NCBI GenBank assembly: GCA_028095005.1 | Contig: CM051462.1 | Coordinates: forward strand, 237,144,973 to 237,208,972 | Source: Rhynchospora pubera | Lineage: Eukaryota > Streptophyta > Magnoliopsida > Poales > Cyperaceae | Direction: 5' to 3' | Length of the DNA: 64,000 nt | Part shown: positions 12,080 through 22,934 of the stretch, piece by piece | Layout of the letters: every line of letters begins with the position of its first letter | Numbering within the stretch: the first letter of the stretch is position 1 | Notes under the pieces: generated by a model | Told to the model about the DNA's origin: nothing | What the model saw: only the letters and a program-made list of their open reading frames with translations | Database searches by the model: none | Made by a program: the position numbers and the translations under genes

Positions 12080-12989
12080 CAGGGACGGAGCTAGGATTCT
12101 CGAACAAGGGGGGCAAAAAATTGTAATATTGAAATTTTTTATTTGTGAGGAGGATTTAATAAATTTAATAGAATATTATATAATTTTGACATTTTTCAGG
12201 GTTAACTTGAAATTTTAGGAGATTTTCCCTTTTTCTGACCATGCTGGACCTATTTTATGAAGGACTTAATTTGTCGTAGAAATTTCAGAAAAAGGCTAAT
12301 CAGATCCTCTAAATAAGCATAAAAGGCCTAGGCGCAAAAGACACGTGTCTAATTGTTCTAAATGTAGGCGCCAAAAGAAACTGCGTCTTGTTTACTTGCA
12401 TTCTCTACTTTAAATTCTATTTCATCATATAATAATTATAGCATATTCCAAGAATGTTGTTTAAATGTAGCATGAGTGAGATAATACCGTATCAAAATGA
12501 TATATATATATATATATATATAAACTATGCATATTGGAAGGATTTAATGTTACAAAGTTAATGGATAATAATTAAATTGAAAATTCAGAATTTTGATATT
12601 AGAAAAGTTCGTCTATTTACATGTAAAATTATGTCTGTGTAAAAATAAGTGGATACATATTAAATTTGAAAAAAAAATCAGAAATTTGCAATTAGATGAG
12701 TACGTATATTTACTTGTAAACAAATGTCTATTTGAAAATTAATAGATATGAATCAATTTGTACATGTGCAGTTAAATTGTTTTAACGCAACATCATCTTT
12801 CTTTTCTCAGTTTAGATTAAAACATCTTTATGGTATTAAGCACAATGCATATATTTAAAAAATAAAATATAAAAACCAACAAACTAGACAAGGCACCACT
12901 AGTTTTGATGCTTAGGATTTTCTGAAATTAAGGCGCATATGCACAGAGGCTCAATGCCCATTCCCGCACCCCTACTCCCTCCGCCCCTG
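12080..12989. mobile_element. Non-autonomous hAT-like element (CAGGGRCGGAG ends)
   Basis: The left end is CAGGGACGGAGCTAGGA and the right end, inverted, is CAGGGGCGGAGGGAG. The flanks carry an 8-bp repeat with one mismatch (CCCTAGGC at 12072-12079, CCGTAGGC at 12990-12997), as expected for hAT insertions. The 910-bp interior is AT-rich, has a (TA)n tract at 12508-12532 and no transposase frame. The element at 34608-35187 has related ends. Confidence 0.65.
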
Positions 12990-12997
12990 CCGTAGGC

Positions 12998-13522
12998 TCT
13001 CATACAATAGTTAATGCAAAATTTAGCTCTTCTTAAAAAGTGACATTTTTTTTATAAAATGTTAATTTTAATTATGTAAATATTATCTATAAAACTCTCA
13101 ATCAGATTTTGTTTCCACTCAGAGAATATAGTTGTAGGAAACCCGCCCTTCACCGACTAGATCACAAATTAGTTTTCATTTGTGACGATTTTAATTTAAC
13201 ATTTATTATTATAGTTGTAGGTAAGTATTTTATCGCCTGTCAATATATACATCTCATTCCGAAGTAATTTGGTTGTAAAAGAATATGAAAGGGTTATGAT
13301 GCATGTGCCACAGTCCCAAAAATGCCATAGTTTTTATTGTGATTTCTTATTTTAAAATTAAAAATTTTATATCAGATTTGAACGTGCCTTCGTAAAATTT
13401 TATACTTTTTAGAATTTATGTGATAATAATCAAGAAGTCAAAAATAAATATATATTATAATTAATGTATCTCTTAATCTTATATCTAGATTAAACTCATA
13501 TTTTCCAAACCACACAGTAGAC
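12998..13522. other. Intergenic sequence between two insertions
   Basis: No gene is seen. A phrase near 13160-13195 (ATTAGTTTTCATTTGTGACGA) recurs with changes near 22750-22775, indicating a dispersed repeat. From about 13480 the sequence matches the 3' flank of peptide copies 1 and 3 (AGATTAAACTCATATTTT, then CACAGTAGACAT). Confidence 0.4.
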
Positions 13523-13530
13523 ATAATATC

Positions 13531-13852
13531 TAGGGGTGTCAAACGTCGAAAACGGAAGCGGAAATAGCTTTTTCCGTTTTCGTTCCATTTTGATAACAGA
13601 ACAAAATTATTGTTTCGTTTCGAAAAAAAATTTTGAAGCATTTTTTTTGTTCCGTTCTCCATTTTTCACTATACTTGCCCCCATTTCCGTTCTTTCATTC
13701 CGTTTCGTCCTTCTAACATTGTAAAATCTCTATTTCATTTCCGTTCTATTTTCAAAAATGAAATCAATGTACCTTTCCATTTCTGTTCTGTTTAGGACAG
13801 AACGAAACGAAAATGTGTGAAATGACACGATATTAACAATATTGACACTCTG
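13531..13852. mobile_element. hAT-like MITE inserted in the 3' flank of peptide copy 2
   Basis: The ends are TAGGGGTGTCAA and TTGACACTCTG, inverted with respect to each other. The 8 bp on each side are similar (ATAATATC at 13523-13530 and ATCTTATC at 13853-13860). Comparison with the flanks of copies 1 and 3, where AGACATCATATCACAGCAA is uninterrupted, shows the insertion directly. The interior is rich in TTCCGTTYYGTT repeats. Confidence 0.6.
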
Positions 13853-13967
13853 ATCTTATCACAGTAACATACGACAACCCAACTACACAAAACACTCTGG
13901 AACTGGCTTTCACCAAAAATGAATTCCACTATTTGCAACCATGACTAAATTATGGATGACGAACTCA

Positions 13968-14207
13968 TTACTCATGGAATTGAGCAACTACCACCAGGCC
14001 TACTGCAGGATGGCCCCGATCCTCGTTGCCCTCCTTGTGGTAGACTGGTAGCATCTGCAGCCACGATGCAGTAGGAAAAGAATTGTGCGGCTTCAAGGGA
14101 CGCGCAAAAACAGTTGATTCACTTGATTGGCAGCCCATGAGAAGAAGAAAGCAAAGCAACACCTTCGTCATAAAGAGGACACGGTTTGCATTGAAATTTC
14201 TCCTCAT
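13968..14207 (-). pseudogene. Small secreted-peptide gene, copy 2, C-terminal peptide lost by an 8-bp insertion
   Basis: The frame starts MRRNFNANRVLF, has a clear signal peptide (VLLCFLLLMGCQS) and the family segments ARPLKPHNS and ASWLQMLP. After LQMLP an 8-bp imperfect duplication (TCTACC repeated, at about 14040-14050) shifts the frame, so the 79-residue product ends in unrelated residues. In the pre-insertion frame the DNA still specifies a glycine-rich GSGPSCSRPGGSCSIP ending, with its stop at 13972-13974. The peptide region has therefore only recently been disconnected. The first ATG matches the start of copy 3. Confidence 0.75.
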
Positions 14208-14999
14208 TAATTAATTGTGTTTCGGCAAGCATTCTACAGTCTTGTTTTATTGCTTCTGTTTATCTACTACTTATAAAAAAGCATTCGTAAAAAGATAATA
14301 ATTACATCAGGGGTTTAAACAATTCTTATATCAACTATGAAACATTAATTTGTATTATTTGATTTAATTTGTGATCTAGATCTTAATTTCAGATAAAAAA
14401 AAATTATTAGAAAAGAGTTGAATCGCCACTATGTTGATTTTTCATTTTTTTTGAAGATAAGATGGGATCAAGTAATCCAGTTAGATTTCGAACATGCGAT
14501 CTTTGTTGAAGAAGTATTGTTTTTTTGCCAATAAATCAAGAGTTGGTTTTCAAAATTAATTTTTGTAAAAAATAAAAAGAGTAAATTATTGATTTTACAG
14601 TATTTTTATTGTGTAATACATACAATTCTATATAAAACAAAATTAATAACAATTATTTTTCTTCAAAATGTGACTTTTCTTTTTTTAAATTACGATGAGA
14701 ATCAAGCCTCCGATTTATTTTGAAATTAAATGACTCATGTCTGTTACGAATAAATGTCGACTTTATTGACTACCTTTATTAATCATAGTCGGTTACGTTA
14801 GTCGCTAACCGGGACCCAATCTATAAAAATAATCTTTTTGGGAAGAAGTTAATGGAAAAGTTGTGGGTCAAATTGGATATGTCAACAATCTATTACTCCC
14901 GGTCTACTGGTCAGCGGAAAGAATTAACCAATAACAAAATATGTGCGACATTTGATCATTAAAAGAGGTGGGTGGGATTCCTTGGCTAAATCGGCAAAA

Positions 15000-15002
<3 letters not shown>
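14208..15002. other. AT-rich intergenic sequence upstream of peptide copy 2
   Basis: I see no gene. The first 80 bases match the upstream flank of copies 1 and 3 (GCTTCTGTTTATCTACT). The rest is AT-rich and contains a phrase near 14480-14505 of the kind seen in old repeats (GATTTCGAACATGCGATC). Confidence 0.35.
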
Positions 15003-15033
<31 letters not shown>

Positions 15034-15034
15034 T
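15003..15034. repeat. (ATT)n microsatellite
   Basis: About ten ATT units stand directly left of the second Harbinger-like element. Confidence 0.9.
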
Positions 15035-15080
15035 GGGAATAATAACAACCGAAACAGGCTGCCTGCATCGGGACTAATAA

Positions 15081-15700
15081 CCATCATTTCTGATTTCTAT
15101 CATCTCCATTATTCTCAAAACGCGTTTTTCATTTTTAGAAAATGCGTATCCATCATCCCCTGGAATCATCCTCTCTTTCCCTCTTTATTTCGCTAATTTC
15201 CCTTCATCTTCCGATTCGCTACTATCCAGAGCTCATCTCTCTCCCTCCTTTATTATATATGTAATGATTTATAACTAGAACAGTCATATATATAACCAGA
15301 ACAGTTATATATTTTATCAAGAACACTTGTATATTTAATCAGAATAATTATATATATAACCAGAACAGTTTTATATTTAACCAGAATTGTTATATATTTA
15401 ACCAAAACAGTTATATATTTAACCAAAACTATTATATATTTAACCAGAATCGTTATATATTTAACCAGAACCGTTATATATTTAAATAGAATAGTTGTCA
15501 TTCCTTTGTGTCGCTCCCTCCCTCCCTCCGCTCCGTGTCGCTCGTCCCTCCGTCCTATCTGTTTCGCTCATCCCTCCCCCTTCATACCATCATCCAAAAA
15601 AGAAAATTTGCTCGTCCTTCTCTCATCCTCTCATCCAAAAAAAAAAAAACGCGTTAATAACTGTCAGGGGATGATGGAGATGATAAAAAAAAAATGACGG
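15081..15700. mobile_element. Second copy of the Harbinger-like minisatellite element
   Basis: The ends carry CCATCATTTC and, inverted, CCGTCATTTT, each followed by ATCATCTCCAT. Both arms have AACGCG-type phrases as in the element at 2203-3178. The right flank (AAAGCAATTCGG) matches that of the first copy (TAAGCAATTCCG), which suggests one insertion later duplicated with the surrounding unit. No transposase is present. Confidence 0.5.
15265..15490. repeat. Minisatellite, unit about 21-22 bp (AACCAGAACAGTTATATATTT)
   Basis: Ten to eleven tandem units are present. On the minus strand they give a repetitive open frame (15253-15501) made of KYITVLV-like heptads, which is a by-product of the repeat. 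The unit shares ACAGTTATATAT with the array at 2410-2825. Confidence 0.8.
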
Positions 15701-16270
15701 AAAGCAATTCGGTATATATATATATTACAACAACAATAATAGGCCCTTTACTTGTACTTATCCGCCAAAATTGACCTTAAACAATTCCGGCATGCTTACC
15801 CTTTGCGCTGAAAATATCTTTAACGCTGAAAATATCTTAAGAAGCATGACAATATATTGTCTCATCTAAATTAATCCACTGATGACAATATTTTGCCTCA
15901 TCTAAAACTTAGCTACTAGTTTGGATGAGGGTTTGATAAGAAATAAGAATAAGAAATTTTGATATGCGTGTTTGTCTAAATTCTTTATTCTTATATCATG
16001 GTTTTGTTAGTATAAGAATAAGAATTGAAATTCCTTATTCTTGTGTTGTTAGGGTTGCACAAGAATAAAAAAATTGATTCTTATTAACGACATCCACTTA
16101 ATTTTGGAATTCTAGTAACATGCGTAAGAAAATTTGCCCAAATTGCATATCACAGTTTGTTATTTTATCAATATTCACAATAAAGTTTTATTGTGATATA
16201 ACAAGTGATTCATACAAAAAGACCATACGACTTAGATTAAACTCGTATTTTTTTTTCCCAACAACAACAT

Positions 16271-16430
16271 AGCTCCGTTTGGATAAAGTGTGAAAAGAAG
16301 GGAAGAAAGAAAGAAGTGGGAAGAAATATTGAGAAGTGTGTAATTTTATGAAGAGTTTGGATTGTTTATAATAAATTTATTTTCTTATTTTATTCTTTCC
16401 TTCTTCCCAAATGAAATCCAAACGGAACCT
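16271..16430. mobile_element. Tourist-like MITE (GTTTGGAT family)
   Basis: The ends are AGCTCCGTTTGGAT and ATCCAAACGGAACCT, inverted repeats of each other. It interrupts the 3' flank of peptide copy 3, which is continuous in copy 1. The interior (GTGTGTAATTTTATGAAGAG) matches the copies at 22778 and 3206. Confidence 0.75.
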
Positions 16431-16498
16431 ATGTAGATCTAGACATCATATCACAGCAACATACCACACCAGATTTGATTTGCACAAAACACTCTAAA

Positions 16499-16744
16499 TT
16501 AAGGATGAGGAATTCCTGGAATTGGGCAACCAGTCCGAGGGTAATTAGTACTGCAACCGGATGGCCCGGATCCTCGTCCCCCGCGCTGAGGTAGCATCTG
16601 TAGCCACGATGCAGCAGGCATAGAATTATGCGGCTTCAAGGGGCGCGCGATCGCGAAGGTGGTTGATTGGCAGCCCATGAGAAGAAAACAAAGCAACACC
16701 TTCATCATAAAGAGGACACGCTTTGCATTGAAATTTCTCATCAT
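16499..16744 (-). CDS. Intact small secreted peptide precursor, CTNIP/SCREW-like
   Basis: The 81-residue precursor starts at the first ATG of the family (MMRNFNAKRV). Residues about 10-26 form a hydrophobic signal core (VLFMMKVLLCFLLMGC), so secretion is expected. A variable pro-region with ARPLKPHNS and a conserved AASWLQMLP follows, then a Gly-rich stretch and the C-terminal SGPSGCSTNYPRTGCPIP with two cysteines, about where a mature signalling peptide would lie. Known plant CTNIP/SCREW peptides, perceived by the receptor kinase HSL3/NUT in Arabidopsis, have this plan (short secreted precursor, C-terminal motif with two Cys). The SGPS core also recalls PIP peptides. The family assignment is inference. 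It is the only undamaged copy of four in tandem and has no intron. Confidence 0.7.
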   Translation of the reverse strand: MMRNFNAKRVLFMMKVLLCFLLMGCQSTTFAIARPLKPHNSMPAASWLQMLPQRGGRGSGPSGCSTNYPRTGCPIPGIPHP

Positions 16745-17239
16745 TTAATTGTGATTCCGCAAAATCGTCTTATTGCTTCTGTTTTTCTACTTAATTTTCT
16801 TATTTTAATCCATCTGGTGAGCTTACATATATATATTGATGCAATCTGACTCTCAACGTTCCAAGTCTTTGATGCGACTCAAACTTGTCCATTAATTATA
16901 CGTAGAAAACTTCCAGTTTTTAGCTGAGTTTAGGAATATATATACTTATTTATTTTGTTTCTAAATGTTGATTTTGTTGACTAACAGAGATATTTAAATA
17001 AATTTACTACGATCGTGTCAAAGGGATCAACGGACCACATGATGCCAAAGGCTCTTCATAAGTGGGGTGAAAACTGAAAAGCATTGATAATGATTCCTCC
17101 ATCACTCTGACACGTCATTGACAAATGCAGTGAAATACTTGACTATACACACAGTGACACAGATAGAAAAGAAACTTATAACGAAAATTTAAAGAGGACA
17201 ACAGAGTGACAGACTAATTGATGCCAAAGGCTCTTCAAG
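16745..17239. other. Upstream flank of peptide copy 3
   Basis: The sequence from 16765 to about 17125 matches the upstream flank of copy 1 (4955-5151): CTTCTGTTT, ATCCATCTRG, CTCAACGTTCCAA, CCTCCATCAC. This is presumably the promoter of the intact gene. A phrase GATGCCAAAGGCTCTTCA occurs twice (about 17041 and 17220). No other gene is seen. Confidence 0.5.
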
Positions 17240-17432
17240 AAATTGAGATCCGCTACCGCGCGACACATGGTGTAACTTGGCATTTTGATCGTCTGATCAA
17301 TATCCAATGGACAAGGGAGCCCCATGCATGTAACTTAGATTGATAGGCCCGTAAAAAATAAACCGTCCGATCAAGATCATACGGCTCGTACGTGCGCTAC
17401 ACCATGTCCCACGCTATAGCGAATTCGGATTG
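17240..17432. mobile_element. Mutator-like MITE
   Basis: The arms are inverted repeats containing GACACATGGTGTAAC on the left and GGACATGGTGTAGC on the right (read inverted). A 9-bp flanking repeat with one mismatch (CTCTTCAAG at 17231-17239, CCCTTCAAG at 17433-17441) fits a MULE-type insertion. It has no coding capacity. Confidence 0.55.
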
Positions 17433-17502
17433 CCCTTCAAGGTCTAAAGAATAAGACCACACCTCAAGCCCTGTCACTGATTTAGAGCAAGTTCACACGA
17501 GA

Positions 17503-20500
17503 CTAGCGGGATTTCGGCATTTCGCGCGTTGCGCGATCTATTTTGCGTTTTCAGATTTTCACATTGATCTCCTTCATTCTTTCAAAGCTATATTGTAAGT
17601 TGACAAAAATATTTGGGTAAAAAGCCTATGGGAGGTAGTGAATTTAATTCTTTGCACACCAATTTGCCATGTAATACACGACTATGCCAAAATAAGACCA
17701 CAGATGTTGGAGTAAACAGAAATCTTATAATCTTATTATATATAATATGCGGTTAAAGGATAAGACCAATTAATTGAATACATCACGCCTAGTTAATAAA
17801 AAGTTAAAAACACTAAAGAACAACATATATAAATAATTAAATATATTATCACACACATTACATGCTAATATGAAATTGCTATATAGATATGAAATGTTCT
17901 ATACAGCATATGATATGCATATATTAAATACGAAAATGGTAATCCAAATGACATAGTTGTTTCTTCAACATCTGTAGAACGTTAATCCAAAAAAAATAAA
18001 AAAAGTTAAATATTCGAAAAAAAATATTCCCGACAGCTACAGTGGTAAAAGGCAAAAATCAGCAAACCTATGAGTAGTTGTTAGATTGGTTGCACGCAAA
18101 GCCTCCTCATCTTTTTATTCTGCGATGTCTTCTCTTTTCCTCCATTGTCGTGCGTCCAGAAACATTACTATATAGAAAATTAATTAGTTAAAACACCGAT
18201 CATAGAAGAACCAAAACAAAAAAAAAAAAGAGACAAAGCAAGCCTATATTTATTGAAGCATATATTGAAAAGATGAATTATCTCACTGATTACATAATGA
18301 AAGCAATCATATGCAAAATGAAAACATAGATGACCCTTGGCTTAAGGAATTAGGATCCTAATTTCACAAATCTTTCTCTAAATGATAATAGACTACATCA
18401 CAAAATGCATGTACGAAATATGATCATTATTTTCTAGACAACGCATTAATAAACTATAGGATGCTCTAAAAAAATAGTCCTGAAATGCAAATTGATTTGT
18501 GAATTATATAAAAAAAAAAGTCAAAATTTAGCATGCTTCATAGAAATACCAATTGTACAATATGGGGTGAATAAGCTTACAAATAAACTCTTTTGTGTCA
18601 ATATTTCAAGTTCGTAAGAACTTCATTCACCTGGCTATAAATATTACCTGCAACAAAGATCCAGTAAATAAATTAAGGTAGAGTTCTGAAAGGGAACATA
18701 TGTTCCATAGCTTTACAGAAGCCCTCTAACGATCATCAACCAAACTCATGTGAAATTTAGCAGATAATACACTAATCTTTAAGCAGTAGGGAATAGTAAC
18801 AAAGAAAATCGAATTAAAGCTTTTTAGAATAAAATTGAAACAATCACAAAAATCTATATACCAAACCTTTATTGAAAAACATGCATGTTGAGGAGATTTT
18901 TTGAATCGTTGCTATTAGATGGTTACTAACTTACTATGTTTGGTCCAAGGTCACATTATTTTCACCAAATAAAAAGCAAATCAATTTCACATGAGAGAGC
19001 AAAAAACATCACGATAACTCATATTTTGATCATTTTAGTGATTATTATCAACTCTGTTTGAATCAGACACAAAACAAATATATTTTATTAAATTGCAAAA
19101 ATGTTCTTTTAGCACCATATATATATGTTAATAACTCAATAGAAAAATTAATATTATTTGAGAAAAAATGATATTTGCAGCTAATTAATCACCCTTTACC
19201 AGAATTTGTATTTTTTCAGAAAAAAGTTGACGCTGCCAATATTCATCTCCAAGAACACCTTAAACATATCACAACCAACCTATTACAGTTCGAAAACTTA
19301 GGCACAAATGTACGAACACATGTAAACAACAAAAAATGAAATTTTTATTGTCAGAATCTTAAAACTAAACCTGCATTTTTATGTGGTAACGACCATTATA
19401 TTTTTATTTTGTTCCTTTTATATATATCTTCGCATATTTATCATGATTATATAAAACTGACACGATTGGAATTATCAGAATCTCAGACCAATATAGATTT
19501 AAGGATCTCTAAACTTCATAACACATTGGTAAGATCTGAAAGTAATATCAGGGTAGCACAAAGAGTTACCTGTGTCATCTACTGACCCTAGGCAAACAAT
19601 CAACAACCTAGCTGTAAAACAAAAGGCAAAGAAAGATGTCATTATCGAAAGCAAAGGAAATCTGACTGGACAGCAAAGAAACTAAAACAAAAAAGACAAC
19701 ATAGAAGCAACCTGAAGGACCTACCTTAGAAACACAACATAGAAGCACCAGGTGTTCCCGTCCTCAGGATTCTTTTCAAATAAGAACCACCAGATAGGCC
19801 TGCAAATGTGCATACTGAAAAGAAATTTCAATGAACAAATATCAAAGACTAATATGAGAGGATAACAAAATGAGAAAGACAAAGAAAATTCGTAATCAGA
19901 GGTAAATCCAAACATAATAACCATCTGATAGCAAGGATTCAAAATAAAGGGATGAACTTTACAAACTTGGGCAAAATTTGGAGCTGATGGTGCAAGAACC
20001 ATGCCTCACCAATATGAGAACACCCATAACATGTACCAACACTTAATTGTAAGAATCACACTATAATAAAGACTAAATGCATGACAATTGACCTTAAAAA
20101 TAGAAGTTTAGACCTTAAAAGATGAAGGTTGTAAAATTAGACATCAGATATCTGAAATAATAGCAAAAATAAAATAAATGACTTGCACATGATCAAAAAA
20201 TGCTCTAAAATCACTTACATAGTAAGGACAACATAAATAGAAAAATAATAAAAATCTTAGATTTTTTCACTAAAAAGATGCTCTTGAAAATAATTATAAA
20301 TAAAAAGCTGATATAATTTACCATTTCACTGGATTGTCCATGAGATGTCTTCTCGAACTACTCAGCCTGTTGAAATTGTATTATAATATCAATGTCAGTG
20401 AAAAATTAATGCTTAACCCTGGTACGACATTAGTTGCAATCAATAGGTGAAGGTGTACTTAAATGAAAGCAGCGAGAGAGAGGCGCACAATAAAGGCCAG

Positions 20501-21989
20501 TAACATGAACCAACACTTAATTGTAAGAGGCACACTATAAGAAAGATTAAATGCATGACAATTGATCTTAAAATAGAAGTTCTGACCCTAAAAGAAGAAG
20601 GTTGAAAAATTAGGCATCAGACATTAAATATTTCAAATAACACCAAAAATTACAACAAATAACCTGCACATGAGCCACAAATTCTCCAAAATCACTTACA
20701 AAATAAGGAGAACCTAAACAGAAAATTCATAAAAAAACTTAGATTTCTTCAAAAAAAAAAAAAAAGTGCTCCATAAAAGAATTAAAAATGAAAGGTAATA
20801 TAATTTACCATTTCACTGGATTGTCCATGAGACCTATTCCTAAACTGCTCATCCTGCTGAAATTGTACTACAAAATCGATGTCAGCGAAAAATTAACAAT
20901 TAACCTTGGTACGACATCAATTAGAATCAATCGATGAAGGTGCACTGAAATGAAAGCAAAGAAAGAGAGAGAGAGAGAGAGAGATGTGCACAATAAAAGC
21001 TCTGAGTCATCGGAGAGGGATGAGCAACATATTTTTGTTCTCTCATTTTTTTCACTCTTTTTAAAAGAATAGTACAAATATAGTTATACCATATACCCTT
21101 GCACAAATATGCTGCCACTTGTGACCCTCGTGAATTTGTCAACATGCCTCGGCAATGGTGCAACACCATATATCACGATCCATTTTACTCAAAAAAAATA
21201 TATCACGATCCATACTCTCCCTCCTAATATTTTTTTGTTCTATAAAACTCCAATCCTCATAATTTGAGACTGTAAAACTATATATTCTAATTTTATAGGC
21301 TAAATCGAACAGCATGAACAGAACCAACTGAAGTTAGCACAGCACAATCTCAAACTAAACAGAAAGCATACAAATCATAGAAATCATAGAAGAAAAACGA
21401 AAAAAAAAATCGAAGATAATAAAGAGGAGAAACTCACCAACACAATAAAGTGAATGCTCGGAAGAACTCTGACAAAAGAAAGAAGGTGAAAAGAACTATC
21501 CAGAGGAACAATTTCCCAAACACACAGCAAATGACAGACACATAGCAGACCAAAAATGAACCAAGAGCACCACAGACCACAAAAAAGATCCCCGAATCCT
21601 GTTGATAGGTCCATGAACCTAGCGCAGACACAAAAAAAATGCAGATAAAAACGGTACACCGGAATCATAAGATAGACATACCGGTGCACACACCACGACC
21701 ATCTCTGGAACAGCAATCGTACGAATCCCACATGGGTTCCGCCACCTATCCGGTCCGTCGAGAGCACCCTCGCCATGAGAGGAAAGAGAAAATAATCCGT
21801 TGACAAAATCGAGAAGAGCAATAGAAATATCTGGAATGAAAATCCATCCAGCAGCAGAGATGAAACAGATCGGACGGACAGGATAACACAAACACAATGG
21901 ACGGTCCAGATCCGGTTACTATTCCGCATCATTGCTTATGAATAGTAACAGATCCGAATCCAATTCCCGCCGATTAATATATGTTTCGA
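17503..21989 (-). mobile_element. Non-autonomous Helitron, copy A1
   Basis: On the minus strand the element begins TCGAAACATATATTA after a host A (21990) and ends with a GC hairpin (TCGCGC-AAC-GCGCGA, 17522-17536) followed 15-20 bases later by CTAG and a host T (17503-17506), the Helitron signature. A second unit with matching ends lies at 40096-43956. The interior has no Rep/helicase. It carries a CT-rich leader-like segment (about 21400-21930) and short blocks bounded by splice-like signals (about 19725-19800, 20340, 20815), consistent with captured gene pieces. None of them reads as a recognisable protein. Confidence 0.6.
20029..20975. repeat. Tandem duplication inside Helitron A1, period about 473 bp
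   Basis: Unit 1 (20029-20501) and unit 2 (20502-about 20975) share ACCAACACTTAATTGTAAGA, ATGCATGACAATTGA and TTTACCATTTCACTGGATTG in the same order with indels and about 80-85% similarity by eye. Each unit carries one copy of a short exon-like block (minus strand, ending ATCCAGTGAAATG before GTAAATT). Unit 2 also has a (GA)n run near 20962-20982. Confidence 0.75.
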
Positions 21990-22310
21990 TTTTGATACAG
22001 CCAGAGAGACATCCAGACGGAAATAGAGAGGTTTGTGATTGATTTTTGTGTTTTCTTGAAGATAATTTAAAAAAAAAATTTGAAGATAGATTGATTTTTA
22101 TTGTAATCCTTCTTTTATTTCTCTATATTTATTGAAGAAACATATTATTGTTTGTTTGATATTATGTTAGGATAAATATTTTGTTTAGGGACAATGGCAG
22201 CGAACCAATATATGTAGTAGTTAATTGAATTGTTTACTTAAGTTTTATATTGTTATCTTGTGATTTCTATTTTTTGAGCTTATTTATTATGTGATGTCTT
22301 GAATTTCTTA

Positions 22311-22493
22311 GGCTTCGTTTGGATGGCTTCTTCCCGGAATAAGGAATAAGGATTAACCACTTTTTACCAATAAATTTATTTCTAACCATCTAAACTCTTT
22401 CACAAAAGTTACACACTTCCCAATAAATTTACCCATTCCCAATAAATTTCTTCCCTACTTCCTACCTTATTCTCAACGCATCCAAACGGAGCC
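22311..22493. mobile_element. Tourist-like MITE with TTA duplication
   Basis: The ends are GGCTTCGTTTGGATGG and, inverted, GGCTCCGTTTGGATGC. TTA flanks both sides (22308-22310 and 22494-22496), the PIF/Harbinger target preference. Confidence 0.85.
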
Positions 22494-22777
22494 TTAGGTA
22501 GAATTTATTATACCGATTTTAAGACCTTGTCTAGTATGGTAATAATAATCTATATCTTGGTATGATTTGTGATTGATCTATTTGAGGATTCATGGTAGTA
22601 ATTGATGAATGAAATTAGAATTGAGTAACGATAGGCGAACCCTTCTCGCAACGATAGTTGTGAGATAGTTGTGAGAATTCTCGGCCAGATTTTTGAATCG
22701 ATCAGGGTCACTCAAAATTCAAAAATGTTGTTTCAGTCACTAGATTAAAAATTAATTTTCATTTGTAACGAGTATTA

Positions 22778-22931
22778 GGCTCTGTTTGAATAAGGTGTGG
22801 GAAGAAGGGAAGAAGTATTGGGAAGAAGTATTGGGAAGTGTGTAATTTTGTGAAGAGTTTGGATTGTTTATAATAAATTTATTCTCTTATTCTCTTTTTT
22901 CCTTCTTCCCAAATAGAATCCAAACGGAGCC
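22778..22931. mobile_element. Tourist-like MITE with TTA duplication
   Basis: The ends are GGCTCTGTTTGAAT and, inverted, GGCTCCGTTTGGAT, with TTA at 22775-22777 and 22932-22934. It is closely related to the copy at 16271-16430. Confidence 0.85.
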
Positions 22932-22934
22932 TTA

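Noticed and set aside
15253..15501. Repetitive KYITVLV-type frame that could look like a membrane protein
   Set aside because: It is produced by a 21-22 bp minisatellite whose period happens to keep the frame open; it has no flanking gene signals.
19721..20002. 93-residue frame with a protein-like end (WWFLFEKNPEDGNTWCF)
   Set aside because: The protein-like part is a single block with splice-type borders whose neighbours do not join in frame. I could not connect it to any gene or family, so I left it as possible captured sequence in Helitron A1.
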